NCBI GenBank assembly: GCA_024654625.1
Contig: JANLHB010000024.1
Coordinates: forward strand, 1-52,809
Direction: 5' to 3'
DNA length: 52,809 nucleotides
DNA from: Patescibacteria group bacterium
GTDB taxonomy: Bacteria; Patescibacteriota; Minisyncoccia; GCA-002772825
In this document: one piece after another, positions 5,434 through 14,667 of the stretch
Position numbering within the stretch: the first letter of the stretch is position 1
Layout: each line of letters starts with the position of its first letter
The notes under the pieces: generated by a model
What the model saw: the letters and a program-made list of their open reading frames with translations, nothing else
Told to the model about the DNA's origin: nothing
Database searches by the model: none
Made by a program: the position numbers and the translations under genes

Positions 5434-6264
5434 CTATTTCTGGCAAACGGGGCAGAAACAAGCCGAGCGTCCGCCAATTTTTATCCTTTTTATTATTCCT
5501 CTACATCCCCTCTTCAGGCACGGCTCCCCTTCTCGATGATACACCTTATGGTGGTCTTGATAGTGGCCTTTCTCACCGTAAATATTCCTATAATCAGACA
5601 TTGAGTCACCGCCGAGCTTTATCGCTTTTTTCAATACCAAGCGCATATTTTTATAAATCTTTTTAAATTCATTCTCTTTAATACTGGAAATTTTTCTCAA
5701 GGGGTGAATACCGGAATACCACAAAATTTCATCCGAATAGATATTTCCTATGCCGGCAACGATATCCTGATCCATCAAAATTTGCTTTATCTTCCCGTTA
5801 GGTCTCTTTTTCAGAATATCTTTAAATTTCTTTAATGATAAATCTTTTTCCAGAGCGTCACGGCCTATCTTATTTATATCAGAAAGGTCGGCTAATCTGC
5901 TTGTCGGCCAAATCAAAACCTTGGCGAATTTACGAAGATCAGAAAGGGTCAATTGTTTTCCATTAGATAAATTTAATACAAGGTGGTTAAACTTAACCCC
6001 CAAACCATCACCGTAAAAAAGCGAGCCGGTCATCTTCATATGGATAAGGAGCGTTTTATCATCCGATAAATAAATCAAAATATTTTTCCCTCTTCTCTCT
6101 ACTTTTATAATCTTATGCCCGATTAATTCTTTCTTAAAACTACTAAAAGATTTTGGAAACTTAATCATTTTTTTCCAGTCAGACCAGACACCCCGAATCT
6201 TAAGGCCGGGTAAAAATTCATTAAGTCCGGAAACTGTTGTTTGAACCTCTGGTAATTCAGGCAT
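5434..6264 (-). CDS. mutM: Formamidopyrimidine-DNA glycosylase
   Basis: A 276-residue base-excision repair enzyme that removes oxidised purines such as 8-oxoguanine and cleaves the abasic strand. The mature N-terminus PELPEV supplies the catalytic proline and glutamate. A helix-two-turn-helix region (GIGNIYSDEILW) and a C-terminal zinc finger (CLKRGC ... CPVCQ) are both intact, and the length is typical. The start is fixed by the required Met-Pro-Glu. It diverges from the amidase gene with only 19 nt between the two start codons. A direct repeat of the adjacent accessory unit abuts its stop codon. Confidence 0.95.
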   Translation of the reverse strand: MPELPEVQTTVSGLNEFLPGLKIRGVWSDWKKMIKFPKSFSSFKKELIGHKIIKVERRGKNILIYLSDDKTLLIHMKMTGSLFYGDGLGVKFNHLVLNLSNGKQLTLSDLRKFAKVLIWPTSRLADLSDINKIGRDALEKDLSLKKFKDILKKRPNGKIKQILMDQDIVAGIGNIYSDEILWYSGIHPLRKISSIKENEFKKIYKNMRLVLKKAIKLGGDSMSDYRNIYGEKGHYQDHHKVYHREGEPCLKRGCRGIIKRIKIGGRSACFCPVCQK

Positions 6265-6283
6265 ATACTGTATAATAATACAT
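6265..6283. promoter_or_regulatory. 19-bp divergent promoter between mutM and amidase
   Basis: The whole gap between two divergent start codons is 19 bp. TATAAT at 6271-6276 is 7 nt before the plus-strand ATG, and TATTAT/TTATAC on the other strand lies 5-10 nt before the mutM ATG. There is no room for an untranslated leader on either side, so the -35 region of each promoter must lie inside the opposite gene. Confidence 0.6.
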
Positions 6284-7525
6284 ATGAATCTAATAAAAAA
6301 TACAATTTATCTGCTTTTGATTACCGGCGCTATCTTAAGCGGAGCTTTGATTTTATCCGGAAAGAGCGATGCTCTTTCCATCAGACCGGTAGAGAATTTC
6401 CTTGCGGGAGTATTCTTCATAGACAGTATTACCGAGACAGAAATGAAAGATACATATAAACTTGCCGAGAAAGAAAAAGATAAACTAAACATACTTATAG
6501 TCCCAGGGCACGATGATGATGTCTTTGGGGCACAATTCAAAGGGATAAAAGAAGCAGACTTAAATATAGAGCTGGCAGAATATCTAAAAAACTTTTTTGA
6601 AAAAGAAAAAGAGTTTGATGTATTTTTAGTAAGAAATAAATATGGTTACAATTCTATTTTCTCGAATTATTTTAATAAAAATAAAGATTCTATAATCCAA
6701 TTCATAAGCCAGTATAAAAACATGATGAACACGGTCGTCCAGATTGGGTTAGTGGAGATAAATAATACCGTTGAACACAATAGCGCTTCAGAAAAGACTA
6801 TAATAAAATTATATGGCATAAACAAATGGGCCAATGAAAATGACATAGATATAGTCATCAATATTCATTTCAATGACTACCCTGGCAGGCGATACGACAA
6901 AAGCGGGGAATATTCCGGCTTTGCCATATACATACCGGAAAAACAATTCTCCAATTCCAAAGCAAGTATGGCATTAGCAAAACCGGTCTTTGATCAACTT
7001 AAAAAATATCTGCCTGTCAGCGATATGCCGAAAGAACAAAACAGCATAATAGAAGACCAAGAGCTTATCGCCATAGGGGCAAATAATTCTTTGGATTCTG
7101 CTGTTCTTTTCATAGAATACGGGTATATCTATGAATCGCAATTTATAAATGAAAATATAAGAAAGGTCGCCTTGGAAGAAGCCGCTTATCAAACATACTT
7201 AGGGATAAAAAATTTCTTTGAAGGCGAAAATAATCCACTGACTCTGCAATACGATACTCTAAACAATTCTTATTCTTGGAATGACAACTTAAACAAAGGG
7301 CTAAAAGGCAATAAAGATGTTTTTGCGCTTCAACTTGCTTTGGCGCAAAGCGAAATTTATCCGCCAAAAATGCTCAGCAAAAATGAATGTCCAATCAACG
7401 GAAATTTCGGGAAATGCACAGACGAAGCCGTGAAAGAATTTCAAAGAAAATATAATATAGAACCGCCACTTGGGCTTGTCGGGCCAATCACTCGTCAAAA
7501 ACTTAATGAGATTTTTACTAAATAG
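6284..7525 (+). CDS. N-acetylmuramoyl-L-alanine amidase with peptidoglycan-binding domain
   Basis: A 413-residue secreted cell-wall hydrolase. An N-terminal hydrophobic segment (residues 8-30) is the signal or anchor. The Amidase_3 domain spans about residues 65-310 with the zinc and catalytic residues in PGHDDD, the glutamate of IKEADLN, the histidine of INIHFND and the glutamate of FIEYGY. The last 70 residues form a PG_binding_1-type domain (DAVKEFQRKYNIEPPLGLVG). It should cut the bond between MurNAc and the stem peptide, serving cell separation or wall turnover. The domain is longer than usual because of helical insertions. It ends 2 nt from the converging Mur ligase gene. Confidence 0.88.
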   Translation: MNLIKNTIYLLLITGAILSGALILSGKSDALSIRPVENFLAGVFFIDSITETEMKDTYKLAEKEKDKLNILIVPGHDDDVFGAQFKGIKEADLNIELAEYLKNFFEKEKEFDVFLVRNKYGYNSIFSNYFNKNKDSIIQFISQYKNMMNTVVQIGLVEINNTVEHNSASEKTIIKLYGINKWANENDIDIVINIHFNDYPGRRYDKSGEYSGFAIYIPEKQFSNSKASMALAKPVFDQLKKYLPVSDMPKEQNSIIEDQELIAIGANNSLDSAVLFIEYGYIYESQFINENIRKVALEEAAYQTYLGIKNFFEGENNPLTLQYDTLNNSYSWNDNLNKGLKGNKDVFALQLALAQSEIYPPKMLSKNECPINGNFGKCTDEAVKEFQRKYNIEPPLGLVGPITRQKLNEIFTK

Positions 7526-7527
7526 AT

Positions 7528-8802
7528 TTATTTATTCAGTAAAACCTTAAGCTCCTCTCTTGTAATTTTTGAGTCGCTCCACTCGAGCTTCGTCCCGTCT
7601 AGTCCCATTATATAAGGGTCTGTGCCTTTTCCTGTAATTATAACCGTGTCACCAGTCTTGGCTAAACTTAAAGCCTTTCTTATCGCCTCTCTTCTGTCCA
7701 TTATTATTTCATAAACTGGCCTCTTGATGCCAACTGCAACATCTTCCACAATTTTCTTAGGATCTTCATCGTACGGATCTTCATTTGTAAGGATTATATG
7801 CTGGCAATAATTATCCGCGATTCTGCCGAGCTCGGGTCTCTTCCATTTATCCCTGCCACCGCCAGTTGAGCCAAGGACGCAAATCTTGGAAGAATTTTGA
7901 AACACTTCATAAACCTTTTCTAAAGAATCCGCAGTATGGGCATAATCCACCACGACAGTAAAATCTTGTCCTTCATCCACTTCTTCCATTCTACCGGGTG
8001 TCCCTTTGAATTCTTCAATAGCCTTCTTAATAGTTTCTACACCGACACTCTGGCTAAACGCGAAGGAAGATGCCGATAAAATGTTGTATAAGTTAAAACC
8101 ACCAGATAAATATGTGGAGATTTTTTCTCCTTTAAACGTAAAATCAATGCCGTTCTTTTTTAGAGTAAAAGGCTCTCCGTCTTTAATACTGTAACTAATC
8201 TTCTCAGGCACTTTAATATTTAAGAAACGACTGGCATTTTCGTCGTCACTATTTGCTATGATAATCCTTCTCTTCTTCTTAGAACGCTCGAGTGCTTTCG
8301 CTATCTTAAGTTTAGCGTCTCTATACGCCTCAAAAGAACCATGCGACTCTATGTGCTCCTTAGTGAGATTAGTAAAAATCAACGCATCAAGCGATATGAA
8401 TTTATGTCTAAATTGTTTCGCCCCTTCAGAAGTAATCTCGAGTAAGGCGTATTGGCATTTCTCTTTTACAGCCTTACGCAAAAACTTCTGCGTAAAAAAA
8501 CGGCCGGGCATCGTCATCTTCATAAGATTATTCTCTGACTCACCTCTCACTTTAAATCTTAGGGTGGAAGAAAGCGCTGTCTTATAACCGGCTTTTTCTA
8601 AGATAGCATTTGCAATTTCAAGCGTGCTTGTCTTGCCTTTTGTCCCTGTAATACCTAAAACAAAAATCTTTCTTGATGGAAACCTATAAACAAGAGCTGC
8701 AAAAAATGCCAGAAGAAAGTGATAAGCCGGCTGAGTAGCTTTAAAAATTCTTATCGGGATAATTTTCCGAATAATCCTTAAATATTTATCAATATCAAAC
8801 AT
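7528..8802 (-). CDS. Mur ligase family protein, MurE-like with short N-terminus
   Basis: A 424-residue ATP-dependent amino-acid ligase of peptidoglycan precursor synthesis. The ATP-binding loop GTKGKTS is at about residues 53-59, followed by the central-domain motifs LLEITSEG, TNLTKEHIESHG and the C-terminal DYAHTADSLE, GGGRDKWKR and GKGTDPYI. These fit MurE (UDP-MurNAc-tripeptide synthetase) best. In the place of DNPR of the diaminopimelate-adding enzymes it has EDPYDEDP, so the amino acid added cannot be read off. The usual UDP-sugar-binding domain is missing: only about 45 residues with a hydrophobic stretch (YHFLLAFFAALVYRF) precede the P-loop. Confidence 0.85.
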   Translation of the reverse strand: MFDIDKYLRIIRKIIPIRIFKATQPAYHFLLAFFAALVYRFPSRKIFVLGITGTKGKTSTLEIANAILEKAGYKTALSSTLRFKVRGESENNLMKMTMPGRFFTQKFLRKAVKEKCQYALLEITSEGAKQFRHKFISLDALIFTNLTKEHIESHGSFEAYRDAKLKIAKALERSKKKRRIIIANSDDENASRFLNIKVPEKISYSIKDGEPFTLKKNGIDFTFKGEKISTYLSGGFNLYNILSASSFAFSQSVGVETIKKAIEEFKGTPGRMEEVDEGQDFTVVVDYAHTADSLEKVYEVFQNSSKICVLGSTGGGRDKWKRPELGRIADNYCQHIILTNEDPYDEDPKKIVEDVAVGIKRPVYEIIMDRREAIRKALSLAKTGDTVIITGKGTDPYIMGLDGTKLEWSDSKITREELKVLLNK

Positions 8803-8825
8803 ATAAAATTTATTTTTTGAAATTT

Positions 8826-9416
8826 CTAACGGGGTTTATTTGAACCTAAGTTTTTTAAAACTTCTTTTATCCTATTATTAGTACCGGCAACATCGTCCGG
8901 AATTTGTTTTAACGCTTCACGAGATTCATTTAACGAGTAGCCTAAAGATTGAAGGGCATCTATCACGTCTTGATCGTCTTTAAGCATACCGCCGATTGGT
9001 GTATAAATAGACCCGCCGAGTTTATCTTTAAGCTCTAAAACTATCTTATCGGCAATCTTTTTTCCTATACCTGACACCTTGGTAAGATAAGTGGTATCAC
9101 CTGAAGCAATAGCCTGACGCAAAGTATCAATCGGCGCCACAGAAAGCACACCCATCGCCCCTTTCGGACCAATACCAGATATCCCTATAAGCATCTCAAA
9201 AAACTTAAGCTCAGGATAAGCGGCAAACCCGTAAAGCTCCATAATGTTCTCTCTTACATATAAATGTGTCCAGAAAGACACATTTTCGTTACTATCCTTA
9301 GGAAGCCTTCTTAAAGTATCAAGTGTGGTATATACATGGTAACCAACACCGCTTACATCTAAAACTGCAAATTTTTCACCTTTTAAGATAATTTTTCCGG
9401 TTATGTGGGAAATCAT
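8826..9416 (-). CDS. ruvA: Holliday junction branch migration protein RuvA
   Basis: About 196 residues. RuvA tetramers hold the Holliday junction while RuvB drives branch migration. The N-terminal OB fold (MISHITGKIILKG), the two helix-hairpin-helix motifs (GISGIGPKGAM, VSGIGKKIAD) and the small C-terminal UBA-like domain (DVIDALQSLGYSLNESREAL) are all present. An ATG three codons upstream (9425) is possible, but TAAAAT lies 7 nt before the ATG at 9416 and RuvA proteins normally begin Met-Ile, so I prefer 9416. ruvB and ruvC are elsewhere in this window, not in one operon. Confidence 0.93.
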   Translation of the reverse strand: MISHITGKIILKGEKFAVLDVSGVGYHVYTTLDTLRRLPKDSNENVSFWTHLYVRENIMELYGFAAYPELKFFEMLIGISGIGPKGAMGVLSVAPIDTLRQAIASGDTTYLTKVSGIGKKIADKIVLELKDKLGGSIYTPIGGMLKDDQDVIDALQSLGYSLNESREALKQIPDDVAGTNNRIKEVLKNLGSNKPR

Positions 9417-9530
9417 TGTCTTCATTTTAATTTATTTTCGGAAAAATTGCACTTTTTATCACTTTTTAAAATATATAGATGTCCGGCATCCATATATTTA
9501 TTGAGATGTTGCATTTTAAAGCGAGTATGC

Positions 9531-9536
9531 TATATT
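9531..9536 (+). promoter_or_regulatory. -10 box, leaderless-type, rpsT
   Basis: TATATT ends 7 nt before the ATG of rpsT at 9544, with no Shine-Dalgarno sequence between. Confidence 0.45.
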
Positions 9537-9543
9537 TAATTTT

Positions 9544-9807
9544 ATGCCAATCACAAGAGGAGCGAAAAAAGCAATCCGCGTCTCAGAAAAAAAGAGACTA
9601 TTCAACATCAAAAGAATGGGTGAAATGAAGGATGCCATCAAAAATTTTAAAAAGCTTGTATCAGAAAAGAAAAAAGATGAGGCTTCTAAACTTGTGTCTA
9701 TGGCCTATAAAGCAATTGATAAAGCCGCAAAAAGAGGAATCATAAAGAAGAATACCGCTTCTAGAAAAAAGTCCGGTATCATCAAGTTACTTAAATCAAT
9801 CGCTTAA
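9544..9807 (+). CDS. rpsT: 30S ribosomal protein S20
   Basis: An 87-residue, lysine-rich helical protein that binds 16S rRNA early in small-subunit assembly. It shows the family pattern ITRGAKKAIRVSEKKRLFN at the N-terminus and the conserved C-terminal KRGIIKKNTASRKKSGI. Length is normal. Its 3' end overlaps the converging glycosyltransferase gene by 17 bp, with no visible terminator between the two. Confidence 0.95.
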   Translation: MPITRGAKKAIRVSEKKRLFNIKRMGEMKDAIKNFKKLVSEKKKDEASKLVSMAYKAIDKAAKRGIIKKNTASRKKSGIIKLLKSIA

Positions 9808-10963
9808 AGATAGTTTTCATTTCTCCTGAGACTGTACCCCAACCATAATTTTCAAAAACAAGAGATTGCCCGTTCTGGGCAATTTTTTGTTTTAAACTCG
9901 CATCACTTAAAAGTTTATATATAGCGTCTGCAATATTCTCCGGATCTCTAGGTTTGCAGAAAAGACCAGTAACGCCGTCTTCAAGAAAATCCGGTATCCC
10001 GCCGACAGGTGTCCCTATAACCGGAAGACCGGCTGCCATCGCCTCTAGAAACGAATTACCCAACCCCTCTGTTAAAGACGGCCTGATAAAAATATCTGAA
10101 GCATAGAGATAATCATAAATTTTATCTTGTGGGATAAAACCTAAGAGAAATACGTATTTCTCTAGTTTGTATTTTTTTATCAAAGATTCGATTTTCGCCC
10201 TTTCTTCTCCTTCGCCAAGAATTAGGAGTTTAACTGGTATATTATATTTATCAATAAAAAGGTGAATTGACTCCACCAAATCTACTATTCCATTTTTAGG
10301 AACCAGGCGCGAAGTAGTGACAATAACATTATCGTCTAACTTAAGATTAAAACTTTTTCGCACTTCTCTTTTATTAAATAAATCAATTTTAAATTTATCT
10401 AGGTCGACCCCGTTTGGCACAACTGCTACATTGTCAGGAGATTTTCTTATACTTATACCCCATTCTGCCAAAAACGAACTTATCGCCTGGATAAAATCCG
10501 CTTTCTTAAAAATCATTTTAAAGAAAGGGGAGATAAAAATCCAAAAGATACCGGCCCGCTTCTTTGGGTAATTAAGCTCATCGCCTTCTTGCAAAGTAAG
10601 TAAAAATTTTACAGGTGGATCTTCGGGCTTCTTTGGAGTGGAGAAAAGTTTAAAAAATAGCGCCGCAAAACCGGCTCGATTTGCCATGATTGACCAGACG
10701 ATATTATAGTCTCTTTCTTTATTCAGCTTTCTCGCTTTTAAAAACGCCATGATAGGAAAAAGCAATTTCCCCCCACCGATACGATACATATTTATAGCAC
10801 TTATCTTCTCTTTCTTCTGGAGCCCTTTTTCTAAGGCGAGAGTGATCATATCAAACTCAAAATCACTAGACAGTCTTTCTGTTATCTCTTTGACGGCAAT
10901 CTCCGCCCCTCCCCAAAAAGGCGAGTAAGCGATAGAAAAAATTAAGATTTTAGGTTTTTGCAT
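9791..10963 (-). CDS. GT4-family glycosyltransferase
   Basis: A 390-residue cytoplasmic enzyme of the two-Rossmann-domain GT-B fold. The N-terminal acceptor domain begins FSIAYSPFWGGAEIAVKEI; the C-terminal donor domain carries VPNGVDLDKF, LLILGEGEER, the RPSLTEGLGNSFLEAMA motif with the E-x7-E catalytic pair, and GLPVIGTPVGG. It probably transfers a sugar from a nucleotide donor to a cell-surface glycan or glycolipid. Substrate cannot be told from sequence, and no other polysaccharide genes flank it. It lies downstream of holA and polA on the same strand with 12 nt to holA, so it may be co-transcribed with them. Confidence 0.9.
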   Translation of the reverse strand: MQKPKILIFSIAYSPFWGGAEIAVKEITERLSSDFEFDMITLALEKGLQKKEKISAINMYRIGGGKLLFPIMAFLKARKLNKERDYNIVWSIMANRAGFAALFFKLFSTPKKPEDPPVKFLLTLQEGDELNYPKKRAGIFWIFISPFFKMIFKKADFIQAISSFLAEWGISIRKSPDNVAVVPNGVDLDKFKIDLFNKREVRKSFNLKLDDNVIVTTSRLVPKNGIVDLVESIHLFIDKYNIPVKLLILGEGEERAKIESLIKKYKLEKYVFLLGFIPQDKIYDYLYASDIFIRPSLTEGLGNSFLEAMAAGLPVIGTPVGGIPDFLEDGVTGLFCKPRDPENIADAIYKLLSDASLKQKIAQNGQSLVFENYGWGTVSGEMKTIFKRLI

Positions 10964-10975
10964 TATATTTAAAGC

Positions 10976-11899
10976 CTAATACGAAAGCAGAAACTTTTCA
11001 ACACTTATGTCAAACTCCGTCTTTCCCTTCCTTACACTATTATAAATATCAACAAGCTCTAAATACAAATCATTTAATTTATCTGTCTCGAAATTTTTTG
11101 CAAAGCTCAGGCAGTTTTTTACAACAAAAGGATTGATTTTACTTTCTTTTATAATTTCTTCTGCGCTTTTTTTTAATTCTTCAGACATTCTCTTCACTAG
11201 TAAAATATTTTTCACCTGCCAAGAGAGTTTCCAAAATACTTCTTCAGCCGGAAGTCCGGAGAGAAGCGCTTTCTGGTAGAGAACCCATGCGCGTCTTTTA
11301 TCTTTACTACCAAAGGCGTCTGTCAGGTGAAAGATATTTATCTCACCCCACCCGGACACTGACCCTTTAAACTTATCTTGGGTATCGCTTTGGTTTAACA
11401 AAGCAAGCTTTTCAATTTCACTCTTTATGCCCCACAAATCAGAACCGTATTTTTCAAGAATTTCAAATTCCACTGATATATCAATTTTCATATTTATTTT
11501 CTTCAATTCTCCTTTTAAGAAATCTTTTAATTTCTGCTTTTCAAGCAATTTGAATTCCTGCGCCTTGCCGATAAAATCAGAAATTTTATCTAAAATACTT
11601 TTACTAATCTCTTCTTCCCAAAAAAGAAAAATATTAGGCGATGCCGATATCTCTTTTATTTTTTCCATAATAAAATCACGAGCTATCGCCTCTTCCAAAA
11701 TACGGTTAAGAACAACCACATTTTTCTTTTCAAACAGCGATTGCGACCTTAAAAGCTCCTCCATCAAAAGAGCGGAAAAATCACCTTCCTCAATACTGAA
11801 AAAAGCAAAATTAGATCCCTTACTCTTAAAACTGGAAATAATTTCACCAAGTTTGCGCCTGCTTCTATAAGTATCTTTACCGTGAATTAAATAGATCAT
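10976..11899 (-). CDS. holA: DNA polymerase III delta subunit
   Basis: A 307-residue clamp-loader subunit that opens the DnaN sliding clamp. It has the HolA start MIYLIHGKDTYRSRRKL, a divergent AAA+ core without a Walker A motif, as is normal for delta, and the C-terminal collar domain (WVLYQKALLSGLPAEEVFWKL). The gene starts 3 nt after the polA stop and so is very probably translated from the same mRNA. Confidence 0.88.
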   Translation of the reverse strand: MIYLIHGKDTYRSRRKLGEIISSFKSKGSNFAFFSIEEGDFSALLMEELLRSQSLFEKKNVVVLNRILEEAIARDFIMEKIKEISASPNIFLFWEEEISKSILDKISDFIGKAQEFKLLEKQKLKDFLKGELKKINMKIDISVEFEILEKYGSDLWGIKSEIEKLALLNQSDTQDKFKGSVSGWGEINIFHLTDAFGSKDKRRAWVLYQKALLSGLPAEEVFWKLSWQVKNILLVKRMSEELKKSAEEIIKESKINPFVVKNCLSFAKNFETDKLNDLYLELVDIYNSVRKGKTEFDISVEKFLLSY

Positions 11900-11902
11900 A
11901 TA

Positions 11903-14212
11903 TTATTCTTTTTCCATCTCGTCCCAATTATTCCCGATTTTAATATCTGTCAAAATCGGAACGCCTTTTGATTTTTCTCCTATCGCCCCCTCCATTTCTT
12001 CTTTGATTATTTTTATTGCTTGATTAACAGCGCTCTCGTCTACTTCAAAAACAAGTTCATCATGAATCTGGAGAATTAAACGCGCCCTCTTTGATAAACC
12101 CTTTTTTAAAAGCGCCTCTCTTACCTTAACCATTGCTATTTTTATAATATCAGCCGCCGTCCCTTGGATAGGATGATTAGTAGCCTGACGCTCCGCTTCT
12201 TTCTGAATGAAAGGAATACGCGAGCTTATTTCCGGGAAATACCTCTTCCTGCCAAATAATGTTTCCGTAAATCCGAGCTTATAAGCTTTATCTTTCTGCT
12301 CTTTCAAATACTCGGCTACTCGCGGAAAACTTTCAAAATATTTATCATAAAATTCCTGCGCTTCTTTTCTTGGACAATCAAGATTGGCGCGCAAAGCGTT
12401 AATTCCCATACCATAGATAATGCCGAAATTTATGACTTTAGCCTTTCTCCTCATCTCGCGATCCACATCTTTCGGCTCAACCTTAAAAACATGCGCCGCA
12501 ACAGAAGCATGGATATCTCCGCCATTTTTAAAAACACTCATCAGCTCTCTGTCTTCGCTCAAGATGGCAAGCACTCTAAGCTCTATCTGAGAATAATCAA
12601 AAGCGACAAACTTAGCGCCTTTAGGCGCGATAAAAGCCTTTCTTATGTTTCTACCAAGCTCGCTCTTAACAGGAATATTCTGCAAATTCGGCTCACTTGA
12701 AGCAAAGCGCCCTGTCGCAGTGCCAAGCTGGTCAAACCTGGCATGAAGACGACCGTCACTCTCCACCAACTTCGGCAAACTATCAACATAAGTCGTAAGA
12801 AGCTTTCTTATTTCACGATAAGAAAGAATATCATCTATGATAGGAAATTCACCCCTAAGTTTCTCAAGCTCAGAAGCCTTAGTGGAAAGCACCCCCCCGG
12901 GTGTCTTTTTAATTTTTTTACTACTAATACCGAGTGTAACAAACAAAATATCTGAAAGCTGTTTGGGTGAATCTATATTGAATTCCTTTCCCGCCAGTTT
13001 CCATATCTTCTCTTCCATTTTTTCCTCCTTTTTATGATATTCGACAGAGAGCTTCTTTAAAAAATCGATATCAAGGAGTACTCCATTTTTCTCCATTTCC
13101 AAGACTACCGGCATCAGACGGCTCTCTATCTCATAAACCTCTTTTGAAAAAACTCCCCCTTTATACATCTCTTCAGTCTTCTTTAAAATACTCTCCTTGA
13201 GAGATACTGCTTTTTCTTCATTTTTCTTAACGTTATCAGGGTTATTCAAAGCAATTTCATTATTGTTATCTACCACTCCATTGAGTCGGGTCATTAGACT
13301 ATTAAACCCAAGGTTGGCAAAAATATCTTTCACCTCTTTTTTCCTTTCTTCATCTTGAGAAATATCCTTAAACTCAGCCTCTTTTAAAGAAAACTCTATT
13401 GGCGCATCTTTTCTTATCGTCGCAAGCTCTTTAGAAAAAAGAGCATCTTCTTCATGTTCCTTTAACAAGTTTATAATCCTTGGTTTAAATCCTTTCTCTA
13501 TGAATTCTTCCTCTCCTTTTTTTGTTTTTAATTTTTTATAAATATTTTCAATCTTGCCAAAATTTTCTATAAGAGCTGACGCTGTCTTAGCTCCAATACC
13601 AGGCACGCCTATTATATTATCAGACGGGTCTCCGGAGAGCCCTTTAAAATCTGGCAAGAATATTGGCAGAAAACCAAAGCGTTCTTTAACCGCCTTCTGA
13701 TCGTAAATCATCGTATCGTTTATCCCCTTCTTGAGAGTGTAGACGACCACATCGCCATTTTTGACCAACTGCATCGTATCCATATCGCCCGAAGCAATAA
13801 ATATTTTTATATCATCCTTATCTTTAAGTTTCTCAACAATCGTCCCCAAAATATCATCCGCTTCAAATCCCGGTTTCTCATAAATAGGGATATCGAAAGC
13901 TTTCATCAAGTCACGAGACCTATCTATCTGCCCGGCAAGCTCGCTGTCCATCTTCGGTCTTTTTCCCTTATATTCATCATAAGCGATATGACGGAAAGTC
14001 GGCTCCGGTAGATCGTAACAGGCAGCAATGTAGTCGGGTTTAAGCTCTCGGATAACTTTTATGACAAAAGCCGCTACTCCATACAAGGCGCCCGTCGGCT
14101 CGCCCGTCACCTGAGACTTAAAGTCAGGCAAGGCGTGGTATGCCCTGTGAAGGATGGCGTGGGCGTCCAATAGTACCAGAGTTTTCTTATCTTTTTTGTC
14201 TGAATTTTTCAT
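11903..14212 (-). CDS. polA: DNA polymerase I without proofreading domain
   Basis: A 769-residue repair and Okazaki-fragment polymerase, about 100-160 residues shorter than typical PolA. The 5'-nuclease domain is complete (LLDAHAILHRAYH, CYDLPEPTFRH, EADDILG, GLSGDPSDNIIGVPGIG). It is followed by only about 60 low-complexity residues, then directly by the polymerase domain (SRLMPVVLEMEKNGV onward). Polymerase motif A is FDYSQIELRVLA, motif B RRKAKVINFGIIYG and motif C QIHDELVFE. The 3'-5' exonuclease domain is therefore missing rather than merely inactive. First gene of a probable operon with holA and the glycosyltransferase. Confidence 0.95.
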   Translation of the reverse strand: MKNSDKKDKKTLVLLDAHAILHRAYHALPDFKSQVTGEPTGALYGVAAFVIKVIRELKPDYIAACYDLPEPTFRHIAYDEYKGKRPKMDSELAGQIDRSRDLMKAFDIPIYEKPGFEADDILGTIVEKLKDKDDIKIFIASGDMDTMQLVKNGDVVVYTLKKGINDTMIYDQKAVKERFGFLPIFLPDFKGLSGDPSDNIIGVPGIGAKTASALIENFGKIENIYKKLKTKKGEEEFIEKGFKPRIINLLKEHEEDALFSKELATIRKDAPIEFSLKEAEFKDISQDEERKKEVKDIFANLGFNSLMTRLNGVVDNNNEIALNNPDNVKKNEEKAVSLKESILKKTEEMYKGGVFSKEVYEIESRLMPVVLEMEKNGVLLDIDFLKKLSVEYHKKEEKMEEKIWKLAGKEFNIDSPKQLSDILFVTLGISSKKIKKTPGGVLSTKASELEKLRGEFPIIDDILSYREIRKLLTTYVDSLPKLVESDGRLHARFDQLGTATGRFASSEPNLQNIPVKSELGRNIRKAFIAPKGAKFVAFDYSQIELRVLAILSEDRELMSVFKNGGDIHASVAAHVFKVEPKDVDREMRRKAKVINFGIIYGMGINALRANLDCPRKEAQEFYDKYFESFPRVAEYLKEQKDKAYKLGFTETLFGRKRYFPEISSRIPFIQKEAERQATNHPIQGTAADIIKIAMVKVREALLKKGLSKRARLILQIHDELVFEVDESAVNQAIKIIKEEMEGAIGEKSKGVPILTDIKIGNNWDEMEKE

Positions 14213-14358
14213 AATTAGCTTTTAACTATTATATATTATATTATATAATCAGCATATTATCCGAAAAATGGATTCAACTTGAAAATTGTCGATTCTCTTT
14301 ATTTTTGATATACTTTATACATATGGAACAAGAAAAAATACTAAACTTTTGAAAATGG

Positions 14359-14364
14359 TAAAAT
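14359..14364 (+). promoter_or_regulatory. -10 box, leaderless-type
   Basis: TAAAAT ends 6 nt before the ATG at 14371. Confidence 0.45.
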
Positions 14365-14370
14365 AAAAAC

Positions 14371-14619
14371 ATGGAAGAACAGGCAACAACAAGAGACGAC
14401 TTGGCAGAAGAAAGGACTCATCTTGCAAACGAAAGAACACTCTTAGCATACTGGAGAACATCACTTGCATTTTTAGTTTCAGGAGCGTTTCTAATCAAAT
14501 TCGTTCCTTCAATATATTTTATAATATTGGCCGTGGCTTCAGTATTATTTGGAATAGTATTATTTATTTATGGCAGCGCAAGGCATATTAAATATAAAAA
14601 GAAAATAAACAACAGTTAA
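14371..14619 (+). CDS. DUF202 family membrane protein
   Basis: An 82-residue protein with the DUF202/YidH hallmark ERTHLANERTLLAYWRTSLA followed by two membrane helices (about residues 28-45 and 49-68) and a basic cytoplasmic tail. The family is widespread and of unknown function. Start fixed by the TAAAAT box 6 nt upstream. No partner gene is evident; the neighbour tsaE converges on it. Confidence 0.85.
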   Translation: MEEQATTRDDLAEERTHLANERTLLAYWRTSLAFLVSGAFLIKFVPSIYFIILAVASVLFGIVLFIYGSARHIKYKKKINNS

Positions 14620-14630
14620 TCATGCATCCA

Positions 14631-14651
14631 TGTCAACGTGGCAGGTTGACA
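14631..14651. repeat. Palindromic element family D, copy 1
   Basis: TGTCAAC and GTTGACA enclose the loop GTGGCAG. An identical 21-bp copy is at 48869-48889. Here it lies in the spacer between the converging DUF202 and tsaE genes and may help termination. Confidence 0.7.
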
Positions 14652-14667
14652 TTGGTAAATATTTTTA

